DNA of 64,000 bases from Lycium barbarum. Its lineage: Eukaryota > Streptophyta > Magnoliopsida > Solanales > Solanaceae. The notes under the pieces were generated by a model. That model was not told where the DNA came from. It saw only the letters and a program-made list of their open reading frames with translations, and did no database searches. The DNA is taken from the NCBI RefSeq assembly GCF_019175385.1, contig NC_083342.1, positions 119,536,376-119,600,375 on the forward strand, in the 5' to 3' direction. Each line of letters starts with the position of its first letter. Position 1 is the stretch's first letter. This document shows positions 48,007-61,500 of the stretch, piece by piece. Made by a program: the position numbers and the translations under genes.

Positions 48007-51000
48007 TTAAGAAGAAAGGAAGGACTTCCTATTGCTACTTCTCGCGGCCTTCTTCAGAGGACTCCACACCAATTGCTTCTTTAATGCAACAACTGTTGGA
48101 TGCTTGGGCCTCCATGAACCTGGTGCTTGTGAAGGAGGACTTCCCATGAATTTACTGCTTCGTGAACCAACTGGGGTTGCCCCTATGGGTGTAGCAACAG
48201 ATGTTTCCTTCGCCTGAGGTATTGGAGAAAGCGCTCTTGATGTCCGCCACATTCTTTGTGGATCCCAAACAAATGATTGCCGACCAACGAAACGGTCATT
48301 CCTTGGTCGAACAGCAGAGTTATTGAAAGTCGACGTGCTGGACTCAGGGCGAAGGGTTGCAATAGAAGCCCGTCTTTTGGGCTGCAAAACCTGGTTTGTT
48401 CCTTGAGGTGGTGGTCTAACTGCAATTATAGATCCTCGCCTTGGTTTCACAATAGCCTTTGTCATAGATGGTCTTGCTATATTTTCCTTGTCATGTGATG
48501 CCACTGGCACAAAGGACTTCCTGGCTTTTGCAGGAGGACGAGGAAGAGGGGATGGTGGGGGCACAAAATTGCTGATTTTTCTTAGTGGCAGTCTCACTGC
48601 TTTTGAAGGAGCCAGTGGTGGTTTCTTCTCTGTTGTTATCTTCTGTGGTTGGCTTAAATATGATGAGGCTGTGAACTCACGAGAACCTCCAGCTAAAGCC
48701 TTGTTTTCCTGTTTTAGACGTATTTTCCTCTCCTCTGCCAATTGGTTTTCAAGATCACGAACCTGTTGGGAAATTGAAAAGACTTGGCTCTTTCAGAATC
48801 AAGACTCGCAAAAGCTTAAGCTTAGAATGTGGCTACACTGTAAATGTGAAACTACCAGAAAGTTTTTAAGAAATGCCATTGGAAGAAGGAAGATACTCTC
48901 TTTCCTACCTTATCCTGAAGACTTCTGCACATCTGTTCTCTGGTAGCAAGTCTCAGCTGCAGTGACTGCAAATTGTCCTGTAATTTTTTGGTTTCCTTCT
49001 CATCATGCTTGGCTTTTTCTGCCTGTTTATGTACATCACAACATCGTTAGCTGTTTGTTTATAACTATCAAATGTTCATTGAAAGAGGTGGTTGTATAAC
49101 TACCAGTAGTTTATGCTTCATGAGCTCTGCAAGGTCTGTCTGTTTGCGAGCAGGGCCATGCTCAACTCCTCGGACTCGACTTGCAAAATTCAGTGAGCAT
49201 AGAGTCTCTCCCAAATCTGAGTTATTAGGGCTGATTTGGACAAACATGACCGCTTTGCAATCTCCTCCTGCAATTCATGTTCGTATGAGATAATTCAGTT
49301 AATCTAAGAAAATGATAAACAATAATGTTGAGAGGATTAACTTGCTGTTTCATCAAGCTTATTTGGAATTTAAACTGATTGCTTAATATTATGAAGGGAC
49401 TCTTATCACAAAAATTCAGTAATATCTGATAATCCGGATGCTTTAAAGAGTCTTACCCAGAGAGCTCTGCAGCATATGAGTGAGCTTTGAATTCCTGTTG
49501 TGCAGAGGGACCCAATGTTATTTAACGGAAAAATAGTACCTAAGTGGGGTAATCACATGCACAAATGGAAGGGGAGAAATACCTGTATGGAATATGAGAT
49601 GTCTTAGAGGCTAGTGCAGAAATGACATCCCCAAGTGCAGACAAAGACTTGTTTATGAATTGTGACTCTTTCAACCTCTCACCTTCAACTGCTATCCGTC
49701 CCACACGCTCACTGCCAGCAAGGTCAACAAGCCAAAGGTGGCTCCTAGTCCTCTGGCCGTTAATCAAGTTGTCTCCCACAACAGTCACCCGCAGTAAGCT
49801 AAGGTAAAAGTGACAAAGAAAGTGTGATTCTTCATTGATAAGACCTAATAGTGGATTGTAAAACTAAATTCTTTTAAATTTGTAAAAACTAAGGCATCAG
49901 TAGGAGAAATGTAAAAGGAAGAGAGGGAAAGATGAATGTAAAATCCAGAGTAAAAGTTGTTAAAATCTTACCAGTGAGAGCGGCTGCTAAGCTCGTTAGC
50001 ACTAGTCGATCCAACCGATCTAGCCCGACTTCCGGACTTGAGCAGCTCCCATACTTCTTCTGTACCATATACACGAGCTTCCACAAGTCCTGGAACTTCC
50101 TGAGTTCCCTCTGCAGATTGTTTTATCTCCAACCTGTTTCATGTTTAAATATAAAATCATTTCTTCAATATATAAACACACAGACACTGAAATATTCTCT
50201 TTCCTCAACAAAAACAGAAGCTCTAGTTTCTGGTTCACTAAACTTGACAAACTTTTCCTCACTGTACTGCAAACCAATTGACTATTAGTTTCTTCGAACG
50301 GAGCCCATATGATCATTTAAGCAAAGCACTGTTTTTTTTCTAATTCCATTTTGCATAGTGCCTTTTCTGAATTATGAAAATTGTTTCTGATTACATAGAA
50401 ATACTTGAAACATAATTAGTTTACTTTGTATCATTTTTCAGAAAAAACTTTTCTTTAAGAGATATTATTTACCTCTTTAGCTTCTGTAAAAATATATATA
50501 CTAATGAGATCAATCTTTAGAGTTATTATAAGAACGAAACTTATTACCTTAGTCAATTATGTTTAACACTCTTATATAATCAGAAAACAACCTTATAAAT
50601 ATGCCCATTTTGATCTCCAAAATCTAGCACATTTACTTTTAAATTCTGGGGAGAGAATATGTGCCGACCCTGAATGGTGTTCTTATCTAGCCATAACCAG
50701 CATTTTGGTCATAACTGCAGAAGCTTGAAAGCAGAACCAAGCCAATAAAATAAAGAGGGATTAAAAACTTACTTCTTAGCCGGTTGATTCGAGTCTACCA
50801 GGAGGTCTTTTATCTTCTCATTATAAACCTCTAACATGCTGACAAACAATTCATATTTCATGATACTGCTTCTCTCACTAGATAAGCTAAATAGCTTCTC
50901 TAAAGTCCGGTAGTTGACTCCCCTGTTTTCTGGTGTCCCTTCCATGGTAAACGTCTTCCCTGTTCCAGTTTGTCCATAGGCAAATATGCAGACATTATAC

Positions 51001-53300
51001 CCATCCAAAACTGAGGTCACAATGGGCATTGTTTGAGCAAAAACGACATCTGCATTAGAAAATTACAGGATTTAAATAAAAGTCAAATTACATAAGCAGC
51101 AAAGAAACATTCCTTACACAAAAATCTTAGATACGCACATCAAATCATAGATATCGACTGACCTTGGTCATCCTCAGGTTTAAACACATAATCAAACTTA
51201 AACTGCTTTTTCGAGGAACCTGCACAACTGATCTGCAGTTCATTTTCATGAGATGGATCAAATTCAACCACAGATGTTGATCCATCTGCAATTTCACCTG
51301 CATTTAAAGGTCTACATCTACAGAAGACCCTGATATTTCCTTTGAGTTCGATCACTTCATTGTATAGACGTTTTCTTTCAGTACACTCCTCCAGATACTT
51401 CTTCTTCAGTAGTTCACACTCTTCATCATACTTCTTTTTTAGAAGTTCATTTTGAACACCTGAAATAGCCGAAGAGACCACAAATAGATCAAAATCGATA
51501 GCATACAACTGTATAAAAAGACCAGATATGAGATGTTGTTCATACACTCCTCCATATACTTCTGCTTCAGTAGTTCGCACTCTTCATCATACTTCTTTTT
51601 TAGAAGCTCATGTTGAACACCTGATATAGATGAAGGGCCAGAAATAGATCAGAATGTTAGCATACAACTGTATAAAAAAAAACAGATATGAGAATGTTGC
51701 TCATACTTGGATGCTGAAGAGCATTAGAAGCTTCAGAACCAGGAAGAGAGTCCACGCTCGTGCCCTTGACTTCATTACATAACGCTGCCTGTTCTTTTGT
51801 CAAGTCCTAAAAAGAAGGGATATTTATGAATAATAACTCGTTTGATCTCCACTGAAACATACATTTTAGCAGGAAGTGGTTAACATCTTACAAGCACTTT
51901 GTTGCTATCTTCAATCTTTTCTAGAATGGGAAGAGACTGCTCTTGATTTGATGAACATACTTCTGTGGTACAACGTAAAGCATTACTCTCATCCGCTGAA
52001 TCAGAGGTTCTTTCAGCTATAACTGAACAAAAAGGCAATAAAATCCAACAAATGTAAGAAGCAAAGCCTATCATTGAGAATGTCTACACTACAGACCAGC
52101 TCACTTTATAGCTTTAGGTGTAATCAGGGGGCTCAACTTTACAAATTTGTCTTGGTGAAAAGATAGTGAAATTCAGAAGCAAAGTCTATTTTGTAAAGCA
52201 TAATCCAGGACGGTAAATCAGGCATTACAAAATTCCGCCCAAATTCCACCACCCTAACTTTTTCCACATTAATCAAATAACAAGGGGGTAACTAATAGCT
52301 CTTTCTTACAGTTGCTGCCAGTTTCTTGAGTACAGAGGTTACATAACAGCTACTCGAAATCTTTTAGTTATCCTCATCACACGACTTTGTAAAATATTTC
52401 CAAATTGTTGACTTAGTCATGTAGAAACAATTACAGGACAAGGACAGAAATCTGAAGTTACATTCTTTTATACAACTTCTTGGCACTATCAGTTACCATC
52501 CAAAAAATAGGTTTAAATAAAATATAAAGCATTCCATTCTCAAAATTCCGCCCGAATTCCACCACCTAACTTTTTCCACATTCATCAAATAACAAGGGGG
52601 TAAATAATATCAGTTGCTACCAGTTTCTTAAGTAACAAACAAAGAAGAATGCTGCAGCTTTTTAAATGTTCAAAAATCAAAGAACCTAACATAGTTTACA
52701 CGACGGCTAATCGAAATCTGTTAGATATTCTCATCACACGAAAATAAATATTAAATATTTCCAAACTATTGACTTGAGTCATGTAGAAACAATTACAACA
52801 CAAGAACAGAAATCTAAAGTTACATTCTTTTATACAATTTCTTGGCACTATCAGTTCACTCATCCAATAAAAAGGTTTTAAGAAAAATACAAATCATTCC
52901 GTTGTCAAATAAAATTCACAAGATTACACTCAATTGACCTTTCTTGAAGCAGATAATATATTATACAAAAATGTTAAACAAGAGGACCAACCTCCATCAA
53001 CAGTAGAAGAAGATTCTAGGGTTTCACCTGAAACAAAATCAATCAAATATTCATTACCATTACTAAAAAGGTAAATTTAAAAAAAAAAAAAATCCACTGA
53101 AGAGGGTAAACGAACCCCCATTTGAGATGGTGACTGAATGATCAAAATTATCGCATAGCTTTTCTAGGGTTCGATCTGAAAAAAATACAGAAATTTGAAG
53201 TTAATATATAGAAAACACTTGAAAACTATTATTATATAATATATACATATACATCTCAGTATAGAATTAGTAGGAAAGAAAGAGAAAGAGTACCATCCAT
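48007..53300 (-). CDS. KIN14: Kinesin-14 family motor (KIN-14)
   Basis: Fourteen exons (plus coordinates): 53294-53300, 53116-53175, 52992-53027, 51892-52022, 51707-51806, 51546-51620, 51163-51459, 50773-51049, 49972-50133, 49583-49798, 49457-49494, 49104-49267, 48909-49022, 48007-48762. They join in frame to 810 aa. N-terminal 110 residues are acidic and unstructured, followed by a charged coiled coil. The kinesin-14 neck [14 protein letters not shown] (about 175-188) precedes the motor: P-loop GQTGTGKT (261-268), switch I NELSSRSH (374-381), switch II DLAGSE (407-412). A coiled coil follows, then a basic, proline- and serine-rich tail that could bind microtubules. Neck before motor predicts a minus-end-directed motor. 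Internal motor placement recalls the plant KIN-14R/S group. The 7-base first exon is the weakest call. Exon 51546-51620 duplicates the start of the next exon. Confidence 0.9.
51379..51707 (-). repeat. Tandem duplication (about 160 bp) of a kinesin exon and intron
   Basis: 51379-51545 and 51546-51707 are adjacent direct copies, each covering a coiled-coil exon segment ([12 protein letters not shown]) and the intron before it. Differences are scattered, with several in the intron. Splice sites and phase 1 are kept in both. Confidence 0.9.
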
Positions 53301-55597
53301 TATTATCGGTGACTGTGAAATTAGTGAAGAAGGAAGGATGTTTAGATTTGGGCAAAGTGAAGTGCAGAGAAAAGGGAGAAAAGGTGATTTTGGGAATGAA
53401 TTGTTATTCTTGAACGGTCACAATGGGGTTTGAATTGAATTTATGGTGGGATACCCAAGTTTTTGAATTTATCATTCATCTAACCGTTAGAATCAAATTG
53501 GAAAAGAATATTTGGTCAATCTCTGCCGTCCGATTTGGAGGAGCTGCCTTTAACGGGGCTCATCTCCTATTTCTTCTCGGAGCGTCTCACTTGCCCTTTT
53601 TCTTTTTCTTTTTTTAAATCTATGTTTATATTTATTACTATAACCCATTTTTTATTATTATTATTATTGTTGTTGATAAACATGCTACTAGTAGTAGACA
53701 TATAAGAACATAGAACTTTTATTTGATATATACATCTCTTTAACCTTTGAAACACATTAAAAAAACATTTTGATCTTGAAAAAAACTTGCACACACCGTA
53801 TGCACCGAACCGATGAAAGCGCATATATACACCTATCAATAAACTTTTTTTCTTTTTTGAGAAGGTGTTTTCTCAATTATTACTCAAATCAAAAGCAAGT
53901 ATATCAAAAACAAAAAAATGGTCGAACAAACTCACATTCCATCAAACCACATGGAAACATCTGCTAAACTATAGTTAAGTGATGTGTATTTTTCCATCAA
54001 AACTTTTAACAACCAATATTAGATTGCTCGGTTTAGTATATACACCGATGTAGATAAGTACTTACCTTCGATGTCAGTGGGCAAATTTTATTCTGGACTT
54101 TGAGTAGAGTCTAAATTTGTCCGTTAGTTGTTGTTGTTAGCCCATTAATAGTAGAATTGAGCCACTTTGATAATTACGGAAGTAGAAATAAGATAGAGCA
54201 TAATTGACCTGATAACTAGCAAATAAATATTTCATTTTTATGTTTATATCGTTTCTCTCCTTTTCTGATCGAACAAAGGTTTCAAATGTGCATCTTATGG
54301 GGTAATCATTGGTCAACCAATTAACGTCACTTGTGACATAATCAATTATTAGGAATAATTTAGTTGAGGCTACAGATATGAGTGCTAAAGACGATCTAAT
54401 TGAGGAATAGAAACAATTGACACAAGAGCTCCAAAAATAACATCCAAAGGTGATCTTTGAATTCTTAAGTAGGAGACAAGGAGGAACACTTACGAATGCC
54501 AATCATTACATAAGCCAATTTTTACACAAATAACAAAGTTATTTCATTTTACATGGCCTAAGATATTTTGGATCCTTTACCCTATAATTAAACCACTTAC
54601 CTCTTTATCTTTTAAGATAAATATATTTAAGGATGTAATTTATTTATTTTTTGACTCAGATATATTTTCTTGAAATATAATCACTACTAGAAATTTGACG
54701 TATAGTAATGGTTCTGTTTCCGTCGCAGTAGATTGTTTTTCTGTTGCTATAGCGCTACTGCAACAGTTTTAGTGACTGTTACAATAGCTTGCGTTACAAC
54801 GTTAATATTATGCCAAAAAAAAAAAAAAAAACTTTTGATGAATCACCAAAAACAATGTATTGAATGTGACATGCAATGATCTTATATATAGGGTCATTGA
54901 CATATTCTAATATGAACACCAACGAGAAAAACTTAGAAACCAACAAAATCGATTCTGATTGATAAAATTTGAATTATGTTTACTTTGTTTTAAACACTTC
55001 AAATATCGAGTTAGTTAGTTTGATTTTGTAAGTGAGAAACTAGTCAAATCAAACCACTAACATTCTTAGTTATGATTTTAGATTAAGATCTTATTTTTAT
55101 TTCCAAACCTCGTTGCGTTAATTATCCTAAAAACATCTTTGAATAGTGATAGACGCCCAAAATAGAAAAAAAAACATGAGGTTATTCACATTGAAAGACT
55201 ACAGAGCCTGTTTGGATGGGCTTAAAAAAAACAACTTATAAGCTGCTTTAGATAAGTTAAGCTAAACGGACTAAATTATTTTTTTGGATTTATTTTAAGT
55301 ACAAAATGACTTATAAGCTGTTTTCAACAACTTATAAGCCAATCCAAACGGGCTCTAAAGACTTTAATGGGACTTCTTATTCTTATTTGCTATGAAAGTG
55401 AAATAGAAATTCCTTTCATCACCCCTTTCTCCAAATCCTAACACGCGGCGAAAAAGAAAAATATTTTCATTCATTTTGTCCTCCAATTTTCTTTCTTTGG
55501 ACCAAACTGTCACATTGAGACAAGTTTTGTGGCTCTCCATGTCTTTCACATTAACTGTACCACTTTCACAACTTATCTCGTTTTTTGTGGAAGCTCC
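53301..55597. other. Divergent promoter spacer between the kinesin and DUF1995 genes
   Basis: No gene seen; frames here are short and domain-free. It holds (TTA)n and T-rich runs (about 53650), a CACTACTAGAAATTTG word at about 54683 resembling a CACTA-transposon end without a located partner, and the MITE at 55203-55356. Confidence 0.5.
55203..55356. mobile_element. hAT-like MITE
   Basis: Ends AGAGCCTGTTTGGATGGGCT and the inverse of AATCCAAACGGGCTCT, with AAAGACTA/AAAGACTT flanks (7 of 8 bases equal). Internal ACTTATAAGCTG words repeat. Confidence 0.7.
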
Positions 55598-58500
55598 ATG
55601 GCATGTTCAAGCCTCTCATGCTGGTGTTCTGCTCCAATACCCAAAATATCCCCCAAAACTCCCTTCTCTTCATCTCTTTTACCCTTAAATACTCGTGGGT
55701 TTGTTGGAATTTCACTCCAAAAATTCATTTCCAGCTCAAGAGTCCATGCCAAGTTTGACAAATTCCAAGGCCAAGATAATCTTGAACAAGACTTCACAGA
55801 ATCACCTTCTTTAGACCCACAATTGCAAACAATTGAAGAAGAAGATGACAGGTGGGTTTGAAGTTTTTTTATTCTTTGGTAGTACAATATTTAGAGCCCG
55901 TTTGGATTGACTTATAAGTTGCTTATAATCTGTTTTTAATTTTTTTAGTGTTTGGCTGGCCAGCTTAAAGTCAATTTTGTGCTTAAAATAAGTTCAAAAA
56001 AATAATTGGGCCCATTTGACTTAGAAGCACCCAAAAAAATAAGTTAAACTACCGGTTCAGCTTATAATAGGCATAAGCCCATCCAAACAGGCTCTTAATC
56101 CATCTTGATTAAAAAAAAATACTACTATCATTTTGATAATCTAGTGCTGTCTATTAACTATTTTCTGCAGTACGTATACAAGTGATAGTTGAATTAGTTA
56201 GTAAGGTCTTTCCTGAAAATAAAAAAAAAATGAAAACTGTAGTTTTTGGATTGCTTTCTACTAAAAGCAACCGAGAGTGTTGATTTGACTATTTCGTGTT
56301 GGTTCTACTGTATATCGGGGCTTACTTGGTTTTTCTTTGCATGATGTCAGCAAGTTCTTTTGATCTCTTTTCTTATTGAACTTAGGTAAATAACTAAGCT
56401 TTCTCACTGTTAGGATGCTTAAAAAACAATAAAATTCCATTCTAGAGTATGTTAGTCATTTGAAAGTTCATTATAGTGCTTGCATTGTTATTTTCTATTT
56501 TTTCAAATGTCAGATGCATGATATGGTGAAGAAGATCCTTCAAGTAAGTTTCTACAATTTTATTGAAAATTCTGGAGTTTGGAAATGTAGGCTGGCATAG
56601 TGTTTCACCTTGACCTGTCATTTATGAGCTAATTATCACATTACTACTTTTCTATTGTACTTCTGCAACTTGAAGCATGCTATTCTTCATTTTGTTTTTT
56701 TATCCTTTCAGTTGTCTGCCTTCTGATTTGGAGGGTGCCGTTCAGCAGTCGGGCCAAGCAACTGCCTCTTTTGTATCTTCAGGAGGAATGAGAGCCATAG
56801 TATGTGTTAGCAAAGTCTATATTTCATAATGCAATTTAATTGGTTGCCACTAACAATTATATGAGGAATTTTGGAAAAAAATTGTTGCCTCCTCTTAACA
56901 AACCAGTCATATGCTGTGCAAGTCTTCATTTTTGACGTTCTCCCTTTCGCCTTTTTTTGTGCTCTCAACTCCTCCAAATTAGTATATTATCAGAATCCTG
57001 CTGTCTTTCTAATCACAACAATATAAAATGATGAGTACATTATAATCAGAGGTGAGTTTGATAAACATCTATTTGGTTGAAACATCATGCTGATCCTTCT
57101 GTACATTATGGAAAGGTTATGCATAATTCTCTACAGATTCCTAGCACTATTTCTTGTTTGTCCATATATAGTGTTGGTTTATGCATGATGAGTTAAACCA
57201 TGTGTTCTAAGCTAACAGGTGGAGTTTAATGTGACTTTCTTCGTCAGGTTGAGCTCTTAATACCACAGCTTCAGTTTCTTGATGACGAGGGTGCACAAGC
57301 TGAATTATGGGAACTATCAAGGATATTTGTTGAAACACTTATTAAGGAGACAGGATGCCAGGTTAGCTTGAAAATTGCCACAACACTAGTATCAAGATTT
57401 TGTGACATACTCCCTTTGTCCCTTTATATATGGAGGTATACTGGAAAGGAAGTTTGACATATATATTATATTAGTAATAATGGAAGATAATACTGAAGTA
57501 ATGGTAGAAAAGTTAGTTTCATAAAAAAGCTTCACACTGACGTTTGAAATAATTAATTTAATGAGCTTAAAATATTGAAAATCGTGAAAGTTGAAAGGAA
57601 AGGAATGGTATCTACATTTTGGGACATCCCAAAAGTGGAAGACTTTCATTTAAATGGGAAAAGAGTTATAAAGAGTCTATCTGCGCAGAGTGACGTAACA
57701 GTTGAGATTTATGATATTGTAAAGGCATCCCTTTTATTATTCAACTGTGGTTGCAATATTCAAAAATATTCGTAATGTCGGCTGCATATAACTCAGACTG
57801 CTTCTACGGCCCAACCATCCCCGATTTTGAAGGCCGCGACTGGCCCAAAGCATTCGCTCCCGAAGGATTTCTTGGTCTCAGGAAAAAAAAAAAAAAAAAC
57901 TGACTGCTTCTAGTTTACAGCCCCCGTTTTTTCTTCTTTATCTTATCCTGTACTGTATGCAGAGATAAATTTAGCTCTTTTTTCTTTTTTATCTCATCCC
58001 ATACTGTATGTAGAGATAAATTTAGCTCTTTCTCATTCATGTTTGATTACTAAGGTCTAAAACTTTCACTGCTAGAGAGTTAAAGCCATTTTTCCAGATG
58101 CTGGAGCTGCTGCACTTCTGAAATATAGGTGGCAAGATTCTACATTTGAATTCGCCAGGTAGACTTTTATAGATGAGCATTCTCTGTTAATGATTTGATC
58201 AGCAGTGCTTCCTGAGTTATAAAAGTTCCTAAAATGGTTTCTCTGCCAGTGGAATACCTGAATGCAGTTCCCTTTAACTATGAAAATGTAATATTATATG
58301 GATGGTAGATTGTCTAACATTTCATTATTGTTCTTGGTGTATTTACTGATCCAGTCTAGGTGATCGGAAGCCAGTCAGCAGGGAAGACGAAATTGTAGTC
58401 ATGGTAGTTCCTGATTATCAGATGCTGCAATATGTAGAAAGAATTGCATCCGATCTCTCAGATGACCCGGTACCCGTTTGATATGATTTCTCTTTATATT

Positions 58501-61500
58501 TGAGTCTCTTATTTATTAAACAACTACTATCTCTCCTTCTCTCTCTGTCTGTTCACATGAACAGTTAAAGTTCCAACTTAGCCTCAACATACTTGAGCAC
58601 TTTAACAGCTCTTTAGATGCTTATGCTCGACTTATCACAAACTGTTCATCTAGAAGACTATAGTACATTACTAGCTTTATTCTTGTGTGCCATTGTGGAG
58701 AAGACACGTTACTTTTATAACTGCTTGTGTAAACATTACAATGACCTTAAAATGAGGTGCTATCTTTTGTCAGCAATTTATAAACATTACAATGGCCTTA
58801 AAATAAAGTGCTATTTTTATACGCCTCCTTCATCTAGTTCCTCGTTTTGACATATAAATAGAACTCTCAAATATCTGGTTTTAATAATAGGAGCTATGAC
58901 TACCTAAGTTCTCAGAAAAATGTATGGATTGGAATGCTACTAACATTACCTAGGAGTTCTGTATGCTGTTGCTGCAAGTAAATGTATTGGGCTACACAAA
59001 AGGTCAACCATATTATCACAATGATCTTGTATTATGGATTGACTTATATTACTGGAAGGTTAGTAATCTGAAAAATCTTCAAATATATATCTTCTAGTAG
59101 GAAAAATTAACCAACCAATTTATTAAAATGAAAAAGATACATCAGATAAAACAAAGGGAATATGCTAGTAACTCGGGAAGAGCTTCATTGAGATGACTTT
59201 ACACAGTGATTCTTGTTGACAGTTCTTTGAGAATTAGTAATTAACAAAAATAGAGCTAATATTTTTCTCCTTCTCTACAAAGCTGGTACTGTTTCGTAAA
59301 TGAAACACTGATGACAGGGATTGAACTTAGACTGAGGAGGTGTAGATGTTTTTGTTCTTAGGCTTTTGCTGTTCAAACTTTCCAAAAACAAACCTATTCA
59401 CGTTATAGAAAGTAGAAGCATCTAGTCAAGAGGAATACATGTAGAAGGCTATTTGATTGCATGCTAGCATCTGTTTTTCTTTATTTGCGCATACACAAAT
59501 TGAACCTCTGTTATTGTTTCAACCTTCTTGTCTATTTTTTTGTTAATAATCTGTGGTTATTTTGTTAGCCTAGGCCTCTTATCATGTGGAATCCGCGTCT
59601 GATTAGTGAGGATGTCGGAGTTGGGATCAATGTACGTAGGCTGCGGCGCAATTTTTTAAGGTAACTTTGGTTTCTGATAGGGAGTTTTTCTTTAATTCTG
59701 AAATTCAGTTAGGTATTGTGTGTACTGCTCAGTCACCTTACAAGATTTATATCATTCAGTGTAAATAGAGCTCTTTATGATTTAGCATTATTATATTTAG
59801 CTGATCTCTAGGGTGTTGACCAATGTTCCTATCTTAACTTTTTAAGTAGTTATAAACGCCATGCACGCACAAACAAATGTTATGTCTGTCCTCCTTCATT
59901 GTCCTCAGGTTGAATATGAACTACTCTAATGCAAATAATGTTGTTCCTCGCGGTGATCACCGACTGCACAAGTTAACTGTACAACCATTCATCTTCATGC
60001 CATTGAGCAACTTCTAAGTTTATAATAAGAATTACTTCCTGTATGATTTGGCGTTGATAGTTGTTTCTCTTCAACATAACTCCGGTTTTTTACATTCAAC
60101 CTTGCACCATCTTTGCTTGGGGATGTAAATTCCATCTTTTCTTGTCAATGTGAATTTGCAAAACTGCATCACTTTCCCATATTTTGACGGAAAAAATCTA
60201 TATTTTTCATTGCAGCACCTTCACCGTGGCTTACTCGATGAGACCTCTACCAGATGGTGCTGTATTTAGATGTTATCCCGGGTAAGGAATGATCTGCTTA
60301 ATCATGACAAAACATATACTCAAATGAATAGCCCTAGTTGGAGGTTGAGATTCTGTGCAACTGTAGATGCATGTTGTGTTACATGGTTAGACAATAATAT
60401 CATGAAAGACGTTAAACCATTCAGTGTCTTGGCAAGCAAGCTTAACTCCCTTGCTTACAAGTTCTTGGACAAACCTGGTTCAGTAATGAAAGACTAGATG
60501 CTGAAAGATTGATGCTGTGAGCTATCAAATCTAACATAAACTAAATTGAATGAGATTGATCCCTTCTACTGGTAATTTTTTAAACATGGTGTTGCACGAC
60601 ATTAGTGTTTTAAAAGGCGTTTTCGGGGCGAGCCTCGAGGCGGGGTGTATCAAAAATGCCCCGGGGCGATGGTTCAAGGCGAAAGTCTCAAAAGGCATAC
60701 GCCCAGCAATTCGGGGCGGACGTCTGGGCGTTTGGGGCGAGTTTTTTTTTGTTGTGGCGTGTTGGGGCGTAAGCCCAGAAAACTTCTTTAAATTAAAACA
60801 AAATTTGTTAAATAAGTCCTCAATATATTGCCCAAATTCTCAAAAGTCAACTAGTAATTACTCAAATATTTTAAAAAGGAACCGAAACATTAAATTTAAA
60901 AGTCACGACCTTTTTTTATTGCTAGAATGCCTAATATATGTTTTTTTCCAATTATTTATCTTGTCTTCTACTATCTCAAAAAAGTAACGAGCAATCACTT
61001 GTGCTTGTAAATAGCGTATAATAGATTGTTCTGATTAGTTTTTTTGTGGGGATGGAGCATATATTTATAGTTTTCTTCAAATTTTTACGCTATTTTACTT
61101 ATTTAAAAGTATTTATTATAATTATATCCTTTTATGAAATACTAAAAGTTAAAGTCCCATGAGGCTTACACCCCGTGCCTCGGGGCTTACGCCTCGCTGA
61201 GGCAGACGTAAAACGCCTCGCCTTACGCCCCCGCCTTTTAAAACACTGCACGACATTTGTTTTGGCAACTCTGATAGACTCTCTCTCTGATGCTTATGAT
61301 TTGCTGGCTTAAGGATTGGTCTCAACTTATTTATTTTCTGGTTTACTCCAGATTGTGGAAAGTGTTCTATGATGATAAGGACCGACCAAACAGATATCTT
61401 CTTGCCAAGGAACAGATCAGCCGTCCAACTACAGAAGATCTGGAGGTCTGTTGCTCCACTACTACTTACATATTTTAGAAAGGCTGTAATGATAGTTATA

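Noticed and set aside
48007..53300. Kinesin as the NACK1 partner of NPK1
   Set aside because: The neck [12 protein letters not shown] precedes the motor, which is the kinesin-14 arrangement; NACK proteins have N-terminal motors of the kinesin-7 class.
54683..54700. CACTA transposon end (also inverse at about 26652-26668)
   Set aside because: CACTACTAGAAA words are suggestive, but I found no partner end and no 3-bp target duplication for either.
57405..57655. Stowaway MITE in DUF1995 gene intron 3
   Set aside because: CTCCCTTTGTCCC resembles one end, and GGGACATCCCAAAAG an internal part, but the second terminal CTCCCTC-type end and TA flank are missing.
60550..60987. 145-codon frame as a gene
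   Set aside because: It begins in intron sequence and runs through the inverted-repeat element at 60604-61247; composition is that of the element.
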